DNA of 14,446 bases from Bacteroidota bacterium (GTDB lineage: Bacteria > Bacteroidota > Bacteroidia > Chitinophagales > Chitinophagaceae). Where the stretch lies: contig JAEZRL010000425.1 in NCBI GenBank assembly GCA_023440945.1, positions 1 through 14,446 of the forward strand, read 5' to 3'. A model generated the notes under the pieces. The model was not told the origin of the DNA. It did no database searches and saw only the letters and a list, made by a program, of their open reading frames with translations. Within the stretch, counting starts at the first letter, position 1, and each line of letters opens with the position of its first letter. Of the stretch, positions 5,892 through 13,157 are shown piece by piece. The position numbers and the translations under genes were made by a program.

Positions 5892-6530
5892 ATGAAAAAA
5901 ATAGTGGTTATACAATGTCTTGTTTTTTGCACAGTGCTATCTGTGCATAAAGCCGCGGCACAATCTGCCGAAATACAACAGCTATTACTGGATGCAGAGA
6001 AGCTGGCCCAGTTTAAGCAAATTCTTAGTGACATGAAGAAGGGATATCAAATACTTCAAGGAGGTTATGATGCTATCAAAGGTATTGCCGAAGGGAACTT
6101 CAGCTTGCATAAAGTCTTTCTTGATGGTTTGATGGAGGTTAGCCCGGGTGTACGTAATTACCGGCGTGTGGCAGATATTATCAACTATCAAATTGCACTT
6201 ATCAGGGAATATAAGAATGTGTATAAACGTTTTAAGGGCAGTAATAATTTCAATAACGATGAGCTTAATTATTTAAGCCGTGTATATAATAATCTTTTAA
6301 AAGGAAGCCTTCGGAATCTGGATGAACTCGCCACCATTATTACCGGGGGAACGATGCCGATGAGTGACGGAGAGCGATTGCAGGCAATTGACAGAATTTA
6401 TGCAGACATGCAAGACAAGCTCATGTTTCTTCGACACTTCAACAACACCACAACTATACTGGCTGTGCAAAGAGCGAAAGAAAAAAACGATGCCGGGGCT
6501 ATTCAAAAAATCTACGGGATAGACAATTAA
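5892..6530 (+). CDS. Third secreted TraI-like paralogue (often mislabelled TerB family)
   Basis: A 212-residue protein starting MKKIVVIQ, with a signal peptide ending KAAAQ at about residue 24 and a helical body. Motifs include LAQFKQILSDMKKGYQILQG, then YRRVADIINYQI, LDELATIITGG and IDRIYADMQDK, and it ends QKIYGIDN. Homologues sit at this place in many Bacteroidota conjugative elements. The frame is open from a GTG at 5862, but the ATG at 5892, one base after the preceding stop, gives the signal peptide. Translation is probably coupled to the gene before it. With the two preceding genes it forms a tandem family of exported helical proteins between the VirB4 and VirB6-like genes, so a role as a channel or pilus accessory is inferred. 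Confidence 0.78.
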   Translation: MKKIVVIQCLVFCTVLSVHKAAAQSAEIQQLLLDAEKLAQFKQILSDMKKGYQILQGGYDAIKGIAEGNFSLHKVFLDGLMEVSPGVRNYRRVADIINYQIALIREYKNVYKRFKGSNNFNNDELNYLSRVYNNLLKGSLRNLDELATIITGGTMPMSDGERLQAIDRIYADMQDKLMFLRHFNNTTTILAVQRAKEKNDAGAIQKIYGIDN

Positions 6531-6540
6531 ATAAAACAAT

Positions 6541-7752
6541 ATGGCAAGGTGTAGGAAGGCCGCTTTCATGGCGGTGGTGGGATGGATATTGCCTTTTTTT
6601 AGCCAGGCGCAAAGTACGGCAGATGATATGAAGGGAATGCATAGTGTGCTGGAACAGTTGTACGATGAGATGATGCCGCTTTGCAGCCAGCTAATAAGTG
6701 TAGGCCAGGGTTTAGCCGGGTTTGCAGCAATGTGGTACATAGCGGCGCGGGTATGGAGACACCTGGCTAATGCGGAGCCGATAGACTTTTACCCGCTCTT
6801 TCGCCCGTTTGTAGTTGGCTTCTGTGTCTTGATATTTCCTTCAGTATTGGGGCTGATCAACGGGGTGATGAGACCAACGGTTACTGCTACCGCAGCTATG
6901 GTAGAAGGATCTGATAAAGCGATTGCTGTACTGCTTCAAAAGAAAGAAGAAGCAATCAAACAATCAAACGTGTGGCAGATGTATGTTGGAGAAACCGGTA
7001 ATGGCGACAGGGATCGCTGGTATAAATATACGCATGACGATGCTGATCCATCGGCTGAGGGATTTTTTGAGAGCATTGGCAATGATGTTAGGTTCGCCAT
7101 GTCCAAGGCATCCTACAATTTTCGCAACTCTGTAAAGGAATGGATGAGTGAAGTTTTGAGAGTGTTGTTCGAAGCTGCTGCATTATGTATCGACACTTTA
7201 CGAACCTTTCAGTTAATCGTGCTCGCCATATTAGGACCATTAGTCTTCGGTCTTGCGGTTTTTGACGGTTTTCAACATACGCTTACCGTTTGGTTGGCGC
7301 GCTATGTCAACATCTTTTTATGGCTTCCGGTTGCCAATATCTTCGGCAGTATTATCGGCAAAATACAGGAAAAAATGCTGGAGATGGATATTTCGCAGGT
7401 ACAGGATTACGGAGATACTTTCTTCAGTAGTACGGATGTGGCCTATCTCGTCTTTATGATCATTGGTATCGTAGGTTATTTTACTGTTCCTTCTGTCGCT
7501 AATTACATCGTTCACGCTGGAGGTGGTAGTGCACTCGGTCACAAAGTGACCAGCTTGTTCAGCAGTTCTTCCAGCAGTGTTGTAGCAACAGCATCTGCGG
7601 GTGCGGGCATGACGATGGATGCAATGGGAAATGCTGCAAGCCGGATCTCTCAGAGCATGGCAAGCAACGGTACCTCAAACCCTTACTTCAAGGATAGCAG
7701 TAACACAGGCGGGTCAGGCTACATGAGTGACAAGTTAAGAGGTAATGGATAA
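6541..7752 (+). CDS. traJ: TraJ, VirB6-like polytopic membrane protein
   Basis: A 403-residue, strongly hydrophobic protein. It begins with a signal-like segment (about 7-24, ending FSQAQ), then membrane segments near 51-72, 85-105, a long hydrophobic region around 204-242, another near 247-275 and one near 298-325. A soluble loop of about 80 residues separates the early and late groups. This is the architecture of Bacteroidota TraJ, thought to match VirB6, which lines the inner-membrane part of the channel. The C-terminal tail is rich in Ser, Gly, Ala and Asn (SSSSSSVVATASAGAG) and looks disordered, as in VirB6 and TrbL proteins. The ATG lies 10 bases after the preceding stop, and traK follows after 18 bases. 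Confidence 0.9.
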   Translation: MARCRKAAFMAVVGWILPFFSQAQSTADDMKGMHSVLEQLYDEMMPLCSQLISVGQGLAGFAAMWYIAARVWRHLANAEPIDFYPLFRPFVVGFCVLIFPSVLGLINGVMRPTVTATAAMVEGSDKAIAVLLQKKEEAIKQSNVWQMYVGETGNGDRDRWYKYTHDDADPSAEGFFESIGNDVRFAMSKASYNFRNSVKEWMSEVLRVLFEAAALCIDTLRTFQLIVLAILGPLVFGLAVFDGFQHTLTVWLARYVNIFLWLPVANIFGSIIGKIQEKMLEMDISQVQDYGDTFFSSTDVAYLVFMIIGIVGYFTVPSVANYIVHAGGGSALGHKVTSLFSSSSSSVVATASAGAGMTMDAMGNAASRISQSMASNGTSNPYFKDSSNTGGSGYMSDKLRGNG

Positions 7753-7758
7753 CCATTT

Positions 7759-7770
7759 AAAAGGAGACTT
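7759..7770 (+). promoter_or_regulatory. Shine-Dalgarno-like sequence before traK
   Basis: AAAGGAGA lies about 6 bases before the traK ATG. Most other starts in this operon have only A-rich sequence, so this site stands out and helps fix the start. Confidence 0.5.
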
Positions 7771-8394
7771 ATGTTTAAAAAGATGAAAAATATTGATACA
7801 GCATTCAGATATGTAAGAGGCTTTACCATGTTAGTCGTTTTATGCAGTTTAGTCGTTTGCGGTTTGGTGTTGTTCAAAAGCTACAGTATGATATCGCAAA
7901 TGCAAAATAAGGTTTACATTCTTGCTAATGGGAAGGCATTCGAAGCTTATGCTTCAGAGCGAAAAGACAATATTCCTGTTGAGGCAAAAGATCATGTGAA
8001 TACTTTCCATAGATTATTCTTCACGCTTGATCCGGATGACAAAGCCATACAAGAAACTGTTACCAAGGCACTATATCTCGCCGATGGTAGTGCAAAACGA
8101 GTCTATGATAATTTAAAAGAAAATGGATACTACGCCGGGCTCGTCTCGGGTAATGTTAACCAAACCATCACCATAGACAGTTCAGTTATTGATATCAATG
8201 AATATCCTTACCGGTTTCGTTGCTATGCTACTCAAAGTATTGTGCGTCCTACGAGTATAACCACCCGCAGCTTAATAACAGAAGGCTCCTTGCGTAATGT
8301 ATCACGCAGTGACAACAACCCGCATGGGTTTCTTGTAGAAAAGTGGAATATCCTTGAGAACAATGATTTAAAAACGATGAGCAGGCGCCCCTAA
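7771..8394 (+). CDS. traK: TraK, VirB8-like inner-membrane protein
   Basis: A 207-residue protein with a short basic cytoplasmic tip (MFKKMKNIDTAFRYVRGFT), one membrane helix at about 18-36, and a periplasmic domain of about 165 residues. The N terminus and the tract ending with the arginines of GSLRNVSRSDNNPHGFLVE are typical of Bacteroidota TraK, the VirB8 counterpart. VirB8 proteins bridge the inner-membrane complex to the VirB9/VirB10 core. It is preceded by AAAAGGAGACTT, one of the few purine-rich Shine-Dalgarno-like sequences in this window, about 6 bases before the ATG. It lies between traJ and traL in the normal order. Confidence 0.9.
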   Translation: MFKKMKNIDTAFRYVRGFTMLVVLCSLVVCGLVLFKSYSMISQMQNKVYILANGKAFEAYASERKDNIPVEAKDHVNTFHRLFFTLDPDDKAIQETVTKALYLADGSAKRVYDNLKENGYYAGLVSGNVNQTITIDSSVIDINEYPYRFRCYATQSIVRPTSITTRSLITEGSLRNVSRSDNNPHGFLVEKWNILENNDLKTMSRRP

Positions 8395-8405
8395 AATAAT
8401 AGGTT

Positions 8406-8882
8406 ATGAAGTATTCATTCAAAAATAAGCGAGAGGATGCCCGCAAGACTGGTATTTCTAAAGTAGCGCTGAACTTATACAAGCATCTTCAGCGCAGATG
8501 GGTAAAATGGATGGCAAAACACACCGCGAATTTTTCACGCAGGACATGGAAGATTATTCTTATTCTATTTATGATGTTTGGTGGAGGTTACAGCGGTTAC
8601 CTTACAGTGAGTGGGCTTGTTGAAAAAGCAACTAAACCATTTTCACTTGCACGAATAAAAAAGTCGGCCCATGTAAGTGAACCCGCAGATGTACACGTAC
8701 CAAGTCCGGGACTGTCAGAAATCGAATATGCACGTATCAGGATATTCAGGATGTATATGGACAGTCTTGCACGAAGTCCTTCAGGTAAAGTTCTGTATGA
8801 CAGCATTGCACATTCTCGTCCCGGTTTGATGGATAGTGTGCGTTTGGTCGAAAGATATTATCAACAATTAAAACAAAAGTAA
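8406..8882 (+). CDS. traL: TraL-like single-span membrane protein (long form)
   Basis: A 158-residue protein: a basic cytoplasmic N terminus of about 48 residues, one membrane helix at about 49-69 (WKIILILFMMFGGGYSGYLT), then a periplasmic tail of about 90 residues ending with MDSVRLVERYYQQLKQK. Position between traK and traM, and the Lys-rich lead into a helix with GGGYSGYLTVSG, fit the TraL (DUF3989) group. As I recall, CTnDOT TraL is nearer 100 residues, so the basic N-terminal extension is unusual compared with that reference. No biochemical role is established beyond requirement in the transfer apparatus. The assignment rests mainly on order. It ends three bases before traM. Confidence 0.7.
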   Translation: MKYSFKNKREDARKTGISKVALNLYKHLQRRWVKWMAKHTANFSRRTWKIILILFMMFGGGYSGYLTVSGLVEKATKPFSLARIKKSAHVSEPADVHVPSPGLSEIEYARIRIFRMYMDSLARSPSGKVLYDSIAHSRPGLMDSVRLVERYYQQLKQK

Positions 8883-8885
8883 AAG

Positions 8886-10184
8886 ATGGAAAAGCAACAA
8901 GGAAATACTGCTAAACTACTAAGGCAACGAAAGTTCTTGATGGTACTGCCCTTACTTGCATTGCCCTTTATAACGTTGGGGTTTTGGGCACTAGGTGGCG
9001 GAAAAATGGAAAAAGCAGAAGCTCAGGTTCGAAAGCAGAAGGGTTTTAATATCCAGCTACCGGAGCCAATGTTGGAAGACGGCAAGACAATGGACAAAAT
9101 GAGTTATTATGACCAGGCCCGGCTTGATTCCCTAAAGTTTCAGGAGCTCTTTAAAAATGATCCGAACTACAGGAACCATACGTTCTCCGACACAGGTGAT
9201 CATTCTTCCGCCTACGATGATTGGCGCGGGGTGTTGGATAAAAAAGGTTTAAATACTTCGCTTTATAGGGATGGCTATTACAACGATGGGAATGAAGAAA
9301 AAATTTACCACAAACTTGCAGAACTGCAAAAAGAAATAAATAAGACAGACGACACGCCTGGCCGCAATATGCGTAATACCGATTTGAACAGAGTAAGCAA
9401 CAACAAAGCGATCACGGTTGACTCTGCAGACATTGGACGTTTGCAGCACATGGTGAACATGATAAACCAAGCTAATGAAGATGATACTGAATTAAACCAA
9501 TTGAACGGGATGCTCGAAAAGATTTTGGATGTCCAGCACCCGGAACGGGTAAAGGAGAAATTAAAACAAACCTCTGAAACAAGAAAAGGACAGTTGCTTG
9601 CAGTATCAAAGGCAAAAGCTGACAACATCTCTATATTGGAAACCAACAATGTGTTGAGCAACAAAAGCAATGGCTTCTATTCATTCAATGAGGTTAACCT
9701 GTCAGATAAAACTGAGAATGCCATACAGGCTGCTGTTCACGAAACACAAACTATCGTTAATGGTTCTATCATCAAACTGCGCTTGCAGAATGAGATTTTG
9801 ATCAATGGCGTCCATATTCCGAAAGACAAGTTCGTATTTGGAGTCGCCTCCCTGAATGGTGAGAGATTGAACATTAAAGTCACGAGCATTCGATACAACA
9901 ATTCTTTATTCCCAGTCGAACTAGCGGTGTACGATATGGATGGGTTAAAAGGTATTTATGTTCCTGGAGCAATTACAAGAGATGTTGCTAAACAATCAGC
10001 AGACAGATCACTACAGACAATCGGAGTTACTTCACTTGATCCTTCATTACGTGCCCAGGCTGCAAGTGCAGGAATAGAAGCTGCGAAAACTTTGTTTAGC
10101 AAAAAAGTAAAGTTGATCAGGGTTACTGTAAAAGCAGATTATCAAGTGCTTTTAAAGGACGAAAAGCAAAAAAATACAAACTAA
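8886..10184 (+). CDS. traM: TraM, VirB10-like core channel protein
   Basis: A 432-residue protein. A short cytoplasmic N terminus precedes one membrane helix at about 17-36 (LMVLPLLALPFITLGFWALG), then a long polar, Asp/Asn/Lys-rich periplasmic linker with helical stretches near 135-250. A conserved C-terminal domain from about residue 288 includes VNGSIIKLRLQNEILINGV and FPVELAVYDMDGLKGIYVPG. This is the standard architecture of Bacteroidota TraM, the VirB10 counterpart that spans the periplasm from the inner membrane to the outer-membrane core. It starts three bases after traL and is followed by traN, its likely VirB9-like partner. Confidence 0.93.
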   Translation: MEKQQGNTAKLLRQRKFLMVLPLLALPFITLGFWALGGGKMEKAEAQVRKQKGFNIQLPEPMLEDGKTMDKMSYYDQARLDSLKFQELFKNDPNYRNHTFSDTGDHSSAYDDWRGVLDKKGLNTSLYRDGYYNDGNEEKIYHKLAELQKEINKTDDTPGRNMRNTDLNRVSNNKAITVDSADIGRLQHMVNMINQANEDDTELNQLNGMLEKILDVQHPERVKEKLKQTSETRKGQLLAVSKAKADNISILETNNVLSNKSNGFYSFNEVNLSDKTENAIQAAVHETQTIVNGSIIKLRLQNEILINGVHIPKDKFVFGVASLNGERLNIKVTSIRYNNSLFPVELAVYDMDGLKGIYVPGAITRDVAKQSADRSLQTIGVTSLDPSLRAQAASAGIEAAKTLFSKKVKLIRVTVKADYQVLLKDEKQKNTN

Positions 10185-10213
10185 ACATTCTATCATTTTT
10201 AAAGATTCCGAAG

Positions 10214-11056
10214 ATGAAAAAGATAAGTGCAGTAATGATAATGGGATTTTTTCTGTTTATTAGAATTTCGCATGCACAGGAGTTCATTAACACTCACAAT
10301 CAGGTTAAGGTTATCCCTCCTTACCCTTTGACAATAAATTGTTCGAAAACCACCAATATTATCTTTCCCTATGCCATTATAAGTGTGGATCGGGGAAGTA
10401 AGGATTTGCTGGCACAAAAAGCTGAAGGGGTTGAAAATGTACTGCAGATTAAGGCGGCAAAGCAAAATTTTTTCCAAACGAATCTAACAGTGATAACAGC
10501 GGATGGGAGACTTAATTCCTTTATTGTTGACTATGCAAATAATCCTTTTGTATTAAACCTTTCATTGGCTGCGAACAAATACAAAGACTCCTCCTCCGTT
10601 TTATTAGAAACTGTTAACCAAGCGGAAGTCCAACACTACATTAGACTCGCTTTGGAATCGAAAGATAAAGTAAGGGACATCAAGGATAAACGATTTGGTA
10701 TTTGTATAAAGTTGAACGGTTTGTTTGTTCACGATGATGTTATATATCTCCGCGTCAGCATCACCAACAAGACTAACATCAATTATGATATTGATCAGCT
10801 ACGTTTTTATATCAGAGATAAGAAAAAAGCAAAGCGTACATCATCCCAGGAAATAGAACTAAAGCCCCTATATGCAGAAGATTACTGTGCTATTGTAGCT
10901 GGACAAACAGAAAAAACTTTTGTCTATGCCTTTCCTAAGTTCACAATCCCGGACAAAAAATTTCTTGCTATTGAATTGATGGAAAAGAATGGCGGCAGAC
11001 ATATGAAACTTGCAATACAGAATAAAAGAATTGTACAAGCACAGTTGCTTCAATAA
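10214..11056 (+). CDS. traN: TraN, VirB9-like DUF4138 protein
   Basis: A 280-residue exported protein with a signal peptide (about residues 1-22, ending ISHAQ). The early segment PPYPLTINCSKTTNIIFPYA, followed by SVDRGSKDLLAQKAEGVENV, is the hallmark of Bacteroidota TraN (DUF4138), and FVHDDVIYLRVSITNKTNI lies in the second half. TraN is regarded as the VirB9 counterpart, forming the outer part of the core complex with TraM. The length is near normal. It lies 29 bases after traM and is the last recognisable secretion gene here; TraO, TraP and TraQ do not follow it. CTCTA-CATTT-TAGAG (11069-11083), 13 bases past the stop, could be a weak terminator stem but lacks a T-tract. Confidence 0.9.
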   Translation: MKKISAVMIMGFFLFIRISHAQEFINTHNQVKVIPPYPLTINCSKTTNIIFPYAIISVDRGSKDLLAQKAEGVENVLQIKAAKQNFFQTNLTVITADGRLNSFIVDYANNPFVLNLSLAANKYKDSSSVLLETVNQAEVQHYIRLALESKDKVRDIKDKRFGICIKLNGLFVHDDVIYLRVSITNKTNINYDIDQLRFYIRDKKKAKRTSSQEIELKPLYAEDYCAIVAGQTEKTFVYAFPKFTIPDKKFLAIELMEKNGGRHMKLAIQNKRIVQAQLLQ

Positions 11057-11209
11057 TTATTTCCGGATCTCTACATTTTAGAGTTAAGAAATATTAGGTG
11101 CATACAGCATCAAGTTTGAACAATGTTCTTATATGGTTGTTAATACCATGAAGGATAGCGATACACTTTTTAAAAAAATAATCTTCAAACTATTTTAAAA
11201 ACAAATTTT

Positions 11210-12022
11210 ATGAATCAGAAAAATTTTGAGTACCTGCGCGACCAGGTTAAGTACACAGGTTTTGGTGATGGATTGGAAAAAGATCTAAAGCAAAATATAA
11301 AAGAAGGTAAGCCTGAATTTAAACTTCAGCACAATGTGCAGTATGGAAAGGATTCTGTAACGGCAACATTGAACTTTAGCCAATCGAAACAAAGCGATAT
11401 GTACTTCTTTAATTCCTACCATGTAAGCCTACAAAAAGATAATAAGGCTGAGAAAATGGAGCAGACATTTTACATCAACAAAGCAGGTAACATCACTTTA
11501 AAAGAAGCCTTCAATCTTATGGATGGCAGGTCCGTGAATAAAGACCTGGCCAACAAAGAAGGACAAATTTATAATGCATGGATACAAATAGACTTTAAAC
11601 AAAGCGATGACAATGGCAACTTTAAACTGAAACAGTATCATCAGAATTATGGTTATGATCTGGAAGCTGTATTGTCAAAGCATCCCATTAAGGAATTGGG
11701 TAATAATGATTTCAAAGCCAGCTTATTAGATTCACTTAAAAAAGGAAACCTTCAATCTGCAACTTTTCAAATGAACGGTACAGAACAGAAACAATACATT
11801 GAAGCGAATCCACAGTTTAAAACAATCAATATTTATGACGCGAGCATGCAAAGGGTAGATAATAGGCACTCTGTGAAAGAACAGAAGTCAGAAGGTGAAA
11901 GCAAGTCCGTGAAACAAGAGAGTAAGAAGGAAATCCAAACCTCCGCTGAAGATGATGGACCCGAGATAACAAAGAAGGCGAGTAAAAAGAGGAGAAGGAA
12001 GCAGAGCAATTCGATAACATAA
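11210..12022 (+). CDS. Conserved mobile-element protein of unknown function
   Basis: A 270-residue soluble protein starting MNQKNFEYLRDQVKYTGFG. No signal peptide or membrane segment is visible, so it is probably cytoplasmic. The body has motifs such as QSDMYFFNSYHVSLQKD, ITLKEAFNLMDGRSVNKDL, YNAWIQIDF, YGYDLEAVLSKHPIKELG and KGNLQSATFQMNG, a combination I recognise from hypothetical proteins carried by Bacteroidota conjugative elements, with no known activity. The last 50 or so residues are low complexity: Lys, Glu and Ser, then a strongly basic KKASKKRRRKQ end that could bind nucleic acid (inference). A 153-base gap separates it from traN, so it may have its own promoter; TTTG at 11115-11118 with TATGGTTG at 11132-11139 is a weak match with short spacing. 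Confidence 0.75.
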   Translation: MNQKNFEYLRDQVKYTGFGDGLEKDLKQNIKEGKPEFKLQHNVQYGKDSVTATLNFSQSKQSDMYFFNSYHVSLQKDNKAEKMEQTFYINKAGNITLKEAFNLMDGRSVNKDLANKEGQIYNAWIQIDFKQSDDNGNFKLKQYHQNYGYDLEAVLSKHPIKELGNNDFKASLLDSLKKGNLQSATFQMNGTEQKQYIEANPQFKTINIYDASMQRVDNRHSVKEQKSEGESKSVKQESKKEIQTSAEDDGPEITKKASKKRRRKQSNSIT

Positions 12023-12078
12023 AGTTGAAGAATTAGGTTTAGTAATGGTGAAGAAACGTTTTGTAAGTGGCAAAGAAA

Positions 12079-12393
12079 ATGAACGAGTTAAAACTACTAA
12101 ATGATTTTTTCTATGCGATTGAAGAAGATCCCCGCATAAGCATCACGCACATTGGTATTTATGCGGCCTTGCTTCAGTGTTTGTGTGAGCAAGGTTTTAT
12201 AAATCCGGTTCATGCATTCAGTCATGAAATAATGAAAATGGCAAAATTATCATCCGCTATCACCTACCACAAATGCGTGAAAGAATTAAGCGAATACGGT
12301 TATATAAGATATGAGCCATCATTTAATCGAAACAAGGGAAGTAGAATTTATTTCGTTGAGAAAAGTAAAGATTCATTAAACAAATGTTTTTAA
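12079..12393 (+). CDS. Small winged-helix-like protein, copy 1
   Basis: A 104-residue protein without signal or membrane segments. The tract ISITHIGIYAALLQ, then EIMKMAKLSSAITYHKCVKE and LSEYGYIRYEPSF, reads like a winged-helix DNA-binding fold: a helix pair, a recognition helix around TYHKCVKEL, then a beta wing. The frame opens at a GTG (12067), but the ATG at 12079 is preferred because homologous copy 2 begins at the same alignment point and purine-rich GGCAAAGAAA precedes it. Copy 2 (12693-12998) is clearly related, and the two flank a Xis-like gene. Similar small proteins occur near excision genes in Bacteroidota elements. A regulatory or excision role is inferred, not shown. Confidence 0.65.
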   Translation: MNELKLLNDFFYAIEEDPRISITHIGIYAALLQCLCEQGFINPVHAFSHEIMKMAKLSSAITYHKCVKELSEYGYIRYEPSFNRNKGSRIYFVEKSKDSLNKCF

Positions 12394-12412
12394 TTACTGT
12401 AAATCGTATGTT

Positions 12413-12685
12413 ATGAGTATAGAAGTGATTACAAAGGAAGATTTACAAGCCTTTCGTTGGCAATTAATCAATGATTTAAAAGCATTACTCTTGCCCAAAG
12501 AGAATGCTAAAAAAGAGTGGCTTAGAAGTAGTGAAGTCAGAAAGCTGCTCAAAATATCTACAGGAACGCTACAAACGCTTCGCGTCAATGGCACACTACA
12601 TCCAAGCAAAATTGGGGGCATAATGTACTATAAAATGGAAGAAATTGAAAAGCTTTTTAATGCTGGTAAAAGTGATAATGTATAA
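12413..12685 (+). CDS. Helix-turn-helix (Xis/MerR-like) protein
   Basis: A 90-residue protein. Residues 36-82 form the common Bacteroidota excisionase-type helix-turn-helix: WLRSSEVRKLLKISTGTLQT, then a turn with RVNGTLHPSKIGGIMYY and the C-terminal EEIEKLF. The N-terminal 35 residues are a charged helix. Such proteins serve as recombination directionality factors or regulators in elements of this phylum. The position between two small winged-helix genes, near the convergent integrase, supports an excision or regulatory role. Its stop overlaps an in-frame ATG (12678) of the next gene, suggesting an operon. Function is inferred from fold and context; a general DNA-binding regulator is also possible. 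Confidence 0.75.
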   Translation: MSIEVITKEDLQAFRWQLINDLKALLLPKENAKKEWLRSSEVRKLLKISTGTLQTLRVNGTLHPSKIGGIMYYKMEEIEKLFNAGKSDNV

Positions 12686-12692
12686 GAGGCAT

Positions 12693-12998
12693 ATGGAAAA
12701 CATACAACAGTTAGAAAGGCTTTATACCACTCTTCGGAATGATAAAAGGATAAGCTGCGTACATATCAGCCTTTACATGGGCTTTTTCTTCTTATGGAAC
12801 TTGAAGCATTTTCAAAACCCAATTTCCATTACAAGGAGGCAAATGATGCAAATAGCCAAGATTGGCGGATATGCAACTTATCATAAATGCATTAAGGATT
12901 TACAGGCTTATGGATATATCCAATATTTGCCTTCCTATCATCCGGCTTTAGGAAGTCTGGTCTATTTAAACATTTGTGAATGTAATTCCAGAAAGTAG
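12693..12998 (+). CDS. Small winged-helix-like protein, copy 2
   Basis: A 101-residue paralogue of the protein at 12079-12393. The shared pattern includes ISCVHISLYMGFF, QMMQIAKIGGYATYHKCIKD and LQAYGYIQYLPSYHP, against the matching tracts of copy 1; YHKC plus the YGYI-x-Y-x-PS wing are the best conserved parts. The frame is open further upstream (12645, inside the helix-turn-helix gene), with ATGs at 12678 and 12693. I prefer 12693, as its product aligns with copy 1 and AAGAGG lies about 5 bases before it. No known function; DNA binding is inferred. The gene runs toward the integrase and is separated from it by 159 bases with hairpins. Confidence 0.65.
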   Translation: MENIQQLERLYTTLRNDKRISCVHISLYMGFFFLWNLKHFQNPISITRRQMMQIAKIGGYATYHKCIKDLQAYGYIQYLPSYHPALGSLVYLNICECNSRK

Positions 12999-13040
12999 TA
13001 TGTAGCTGAATAGAACTTAGTTCGCTAAAACGAAAAAATT

Positions 13041-13062
13041 AGAAACAGTTTTGAAAGTTTCT
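13041..13062. repeat. Short inverted repeat in the convergent intergenic region
   Basis: AGAAAC (13041-13046) is the inverse of GTTTCT (13057-13062) with a 10-base loop. It lies about 35 bases upstream of the stronger hairpin at 13099-13138. It may be part of a bidirectional terminator or a protein site; there is no clear T-tract beyond it. Confidence 0.3.
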
Positions 13063-13096
13063 TAAGGGGTACTACGACGATGTACGCATCAGTTTA

Positions 13097-13140
13097 GAAT
13101 AACAGAGGAGTTTCTTGTTTTGAGACCACCTCTGTTATCT
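13097..13140. terminator. Strong hairpin between convergent genes (probable bidirectional terminator)
   Basis: ATAACAGAGG (13099-13108) is a perfect inverse of CCTCTGTTAT (13129-13138), and inside it GTTTC (13110-13114) pairs with GAGAC (13122-13126) with one G-U pair, leaving a 7-base loop. It lies between the end of the rightward small-gene operon (12998) and the end of the leftward integrase (13158), where a shared terminator is expected. Neither flank has a proper T-tract, so a protein-binding site, for example for recombination, is an alternative. Confidence 0.5.
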
Positions 13141-13157
13141 AGGTACTCTTTCATTAG

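Noticed and set aside
11069..11083. CTCTA/TAGAG hairpin after traN as a terminator
   Set aside because: Only a 5-bp stem, AT-containing and without a T-tract; too weak to list as its own feature.
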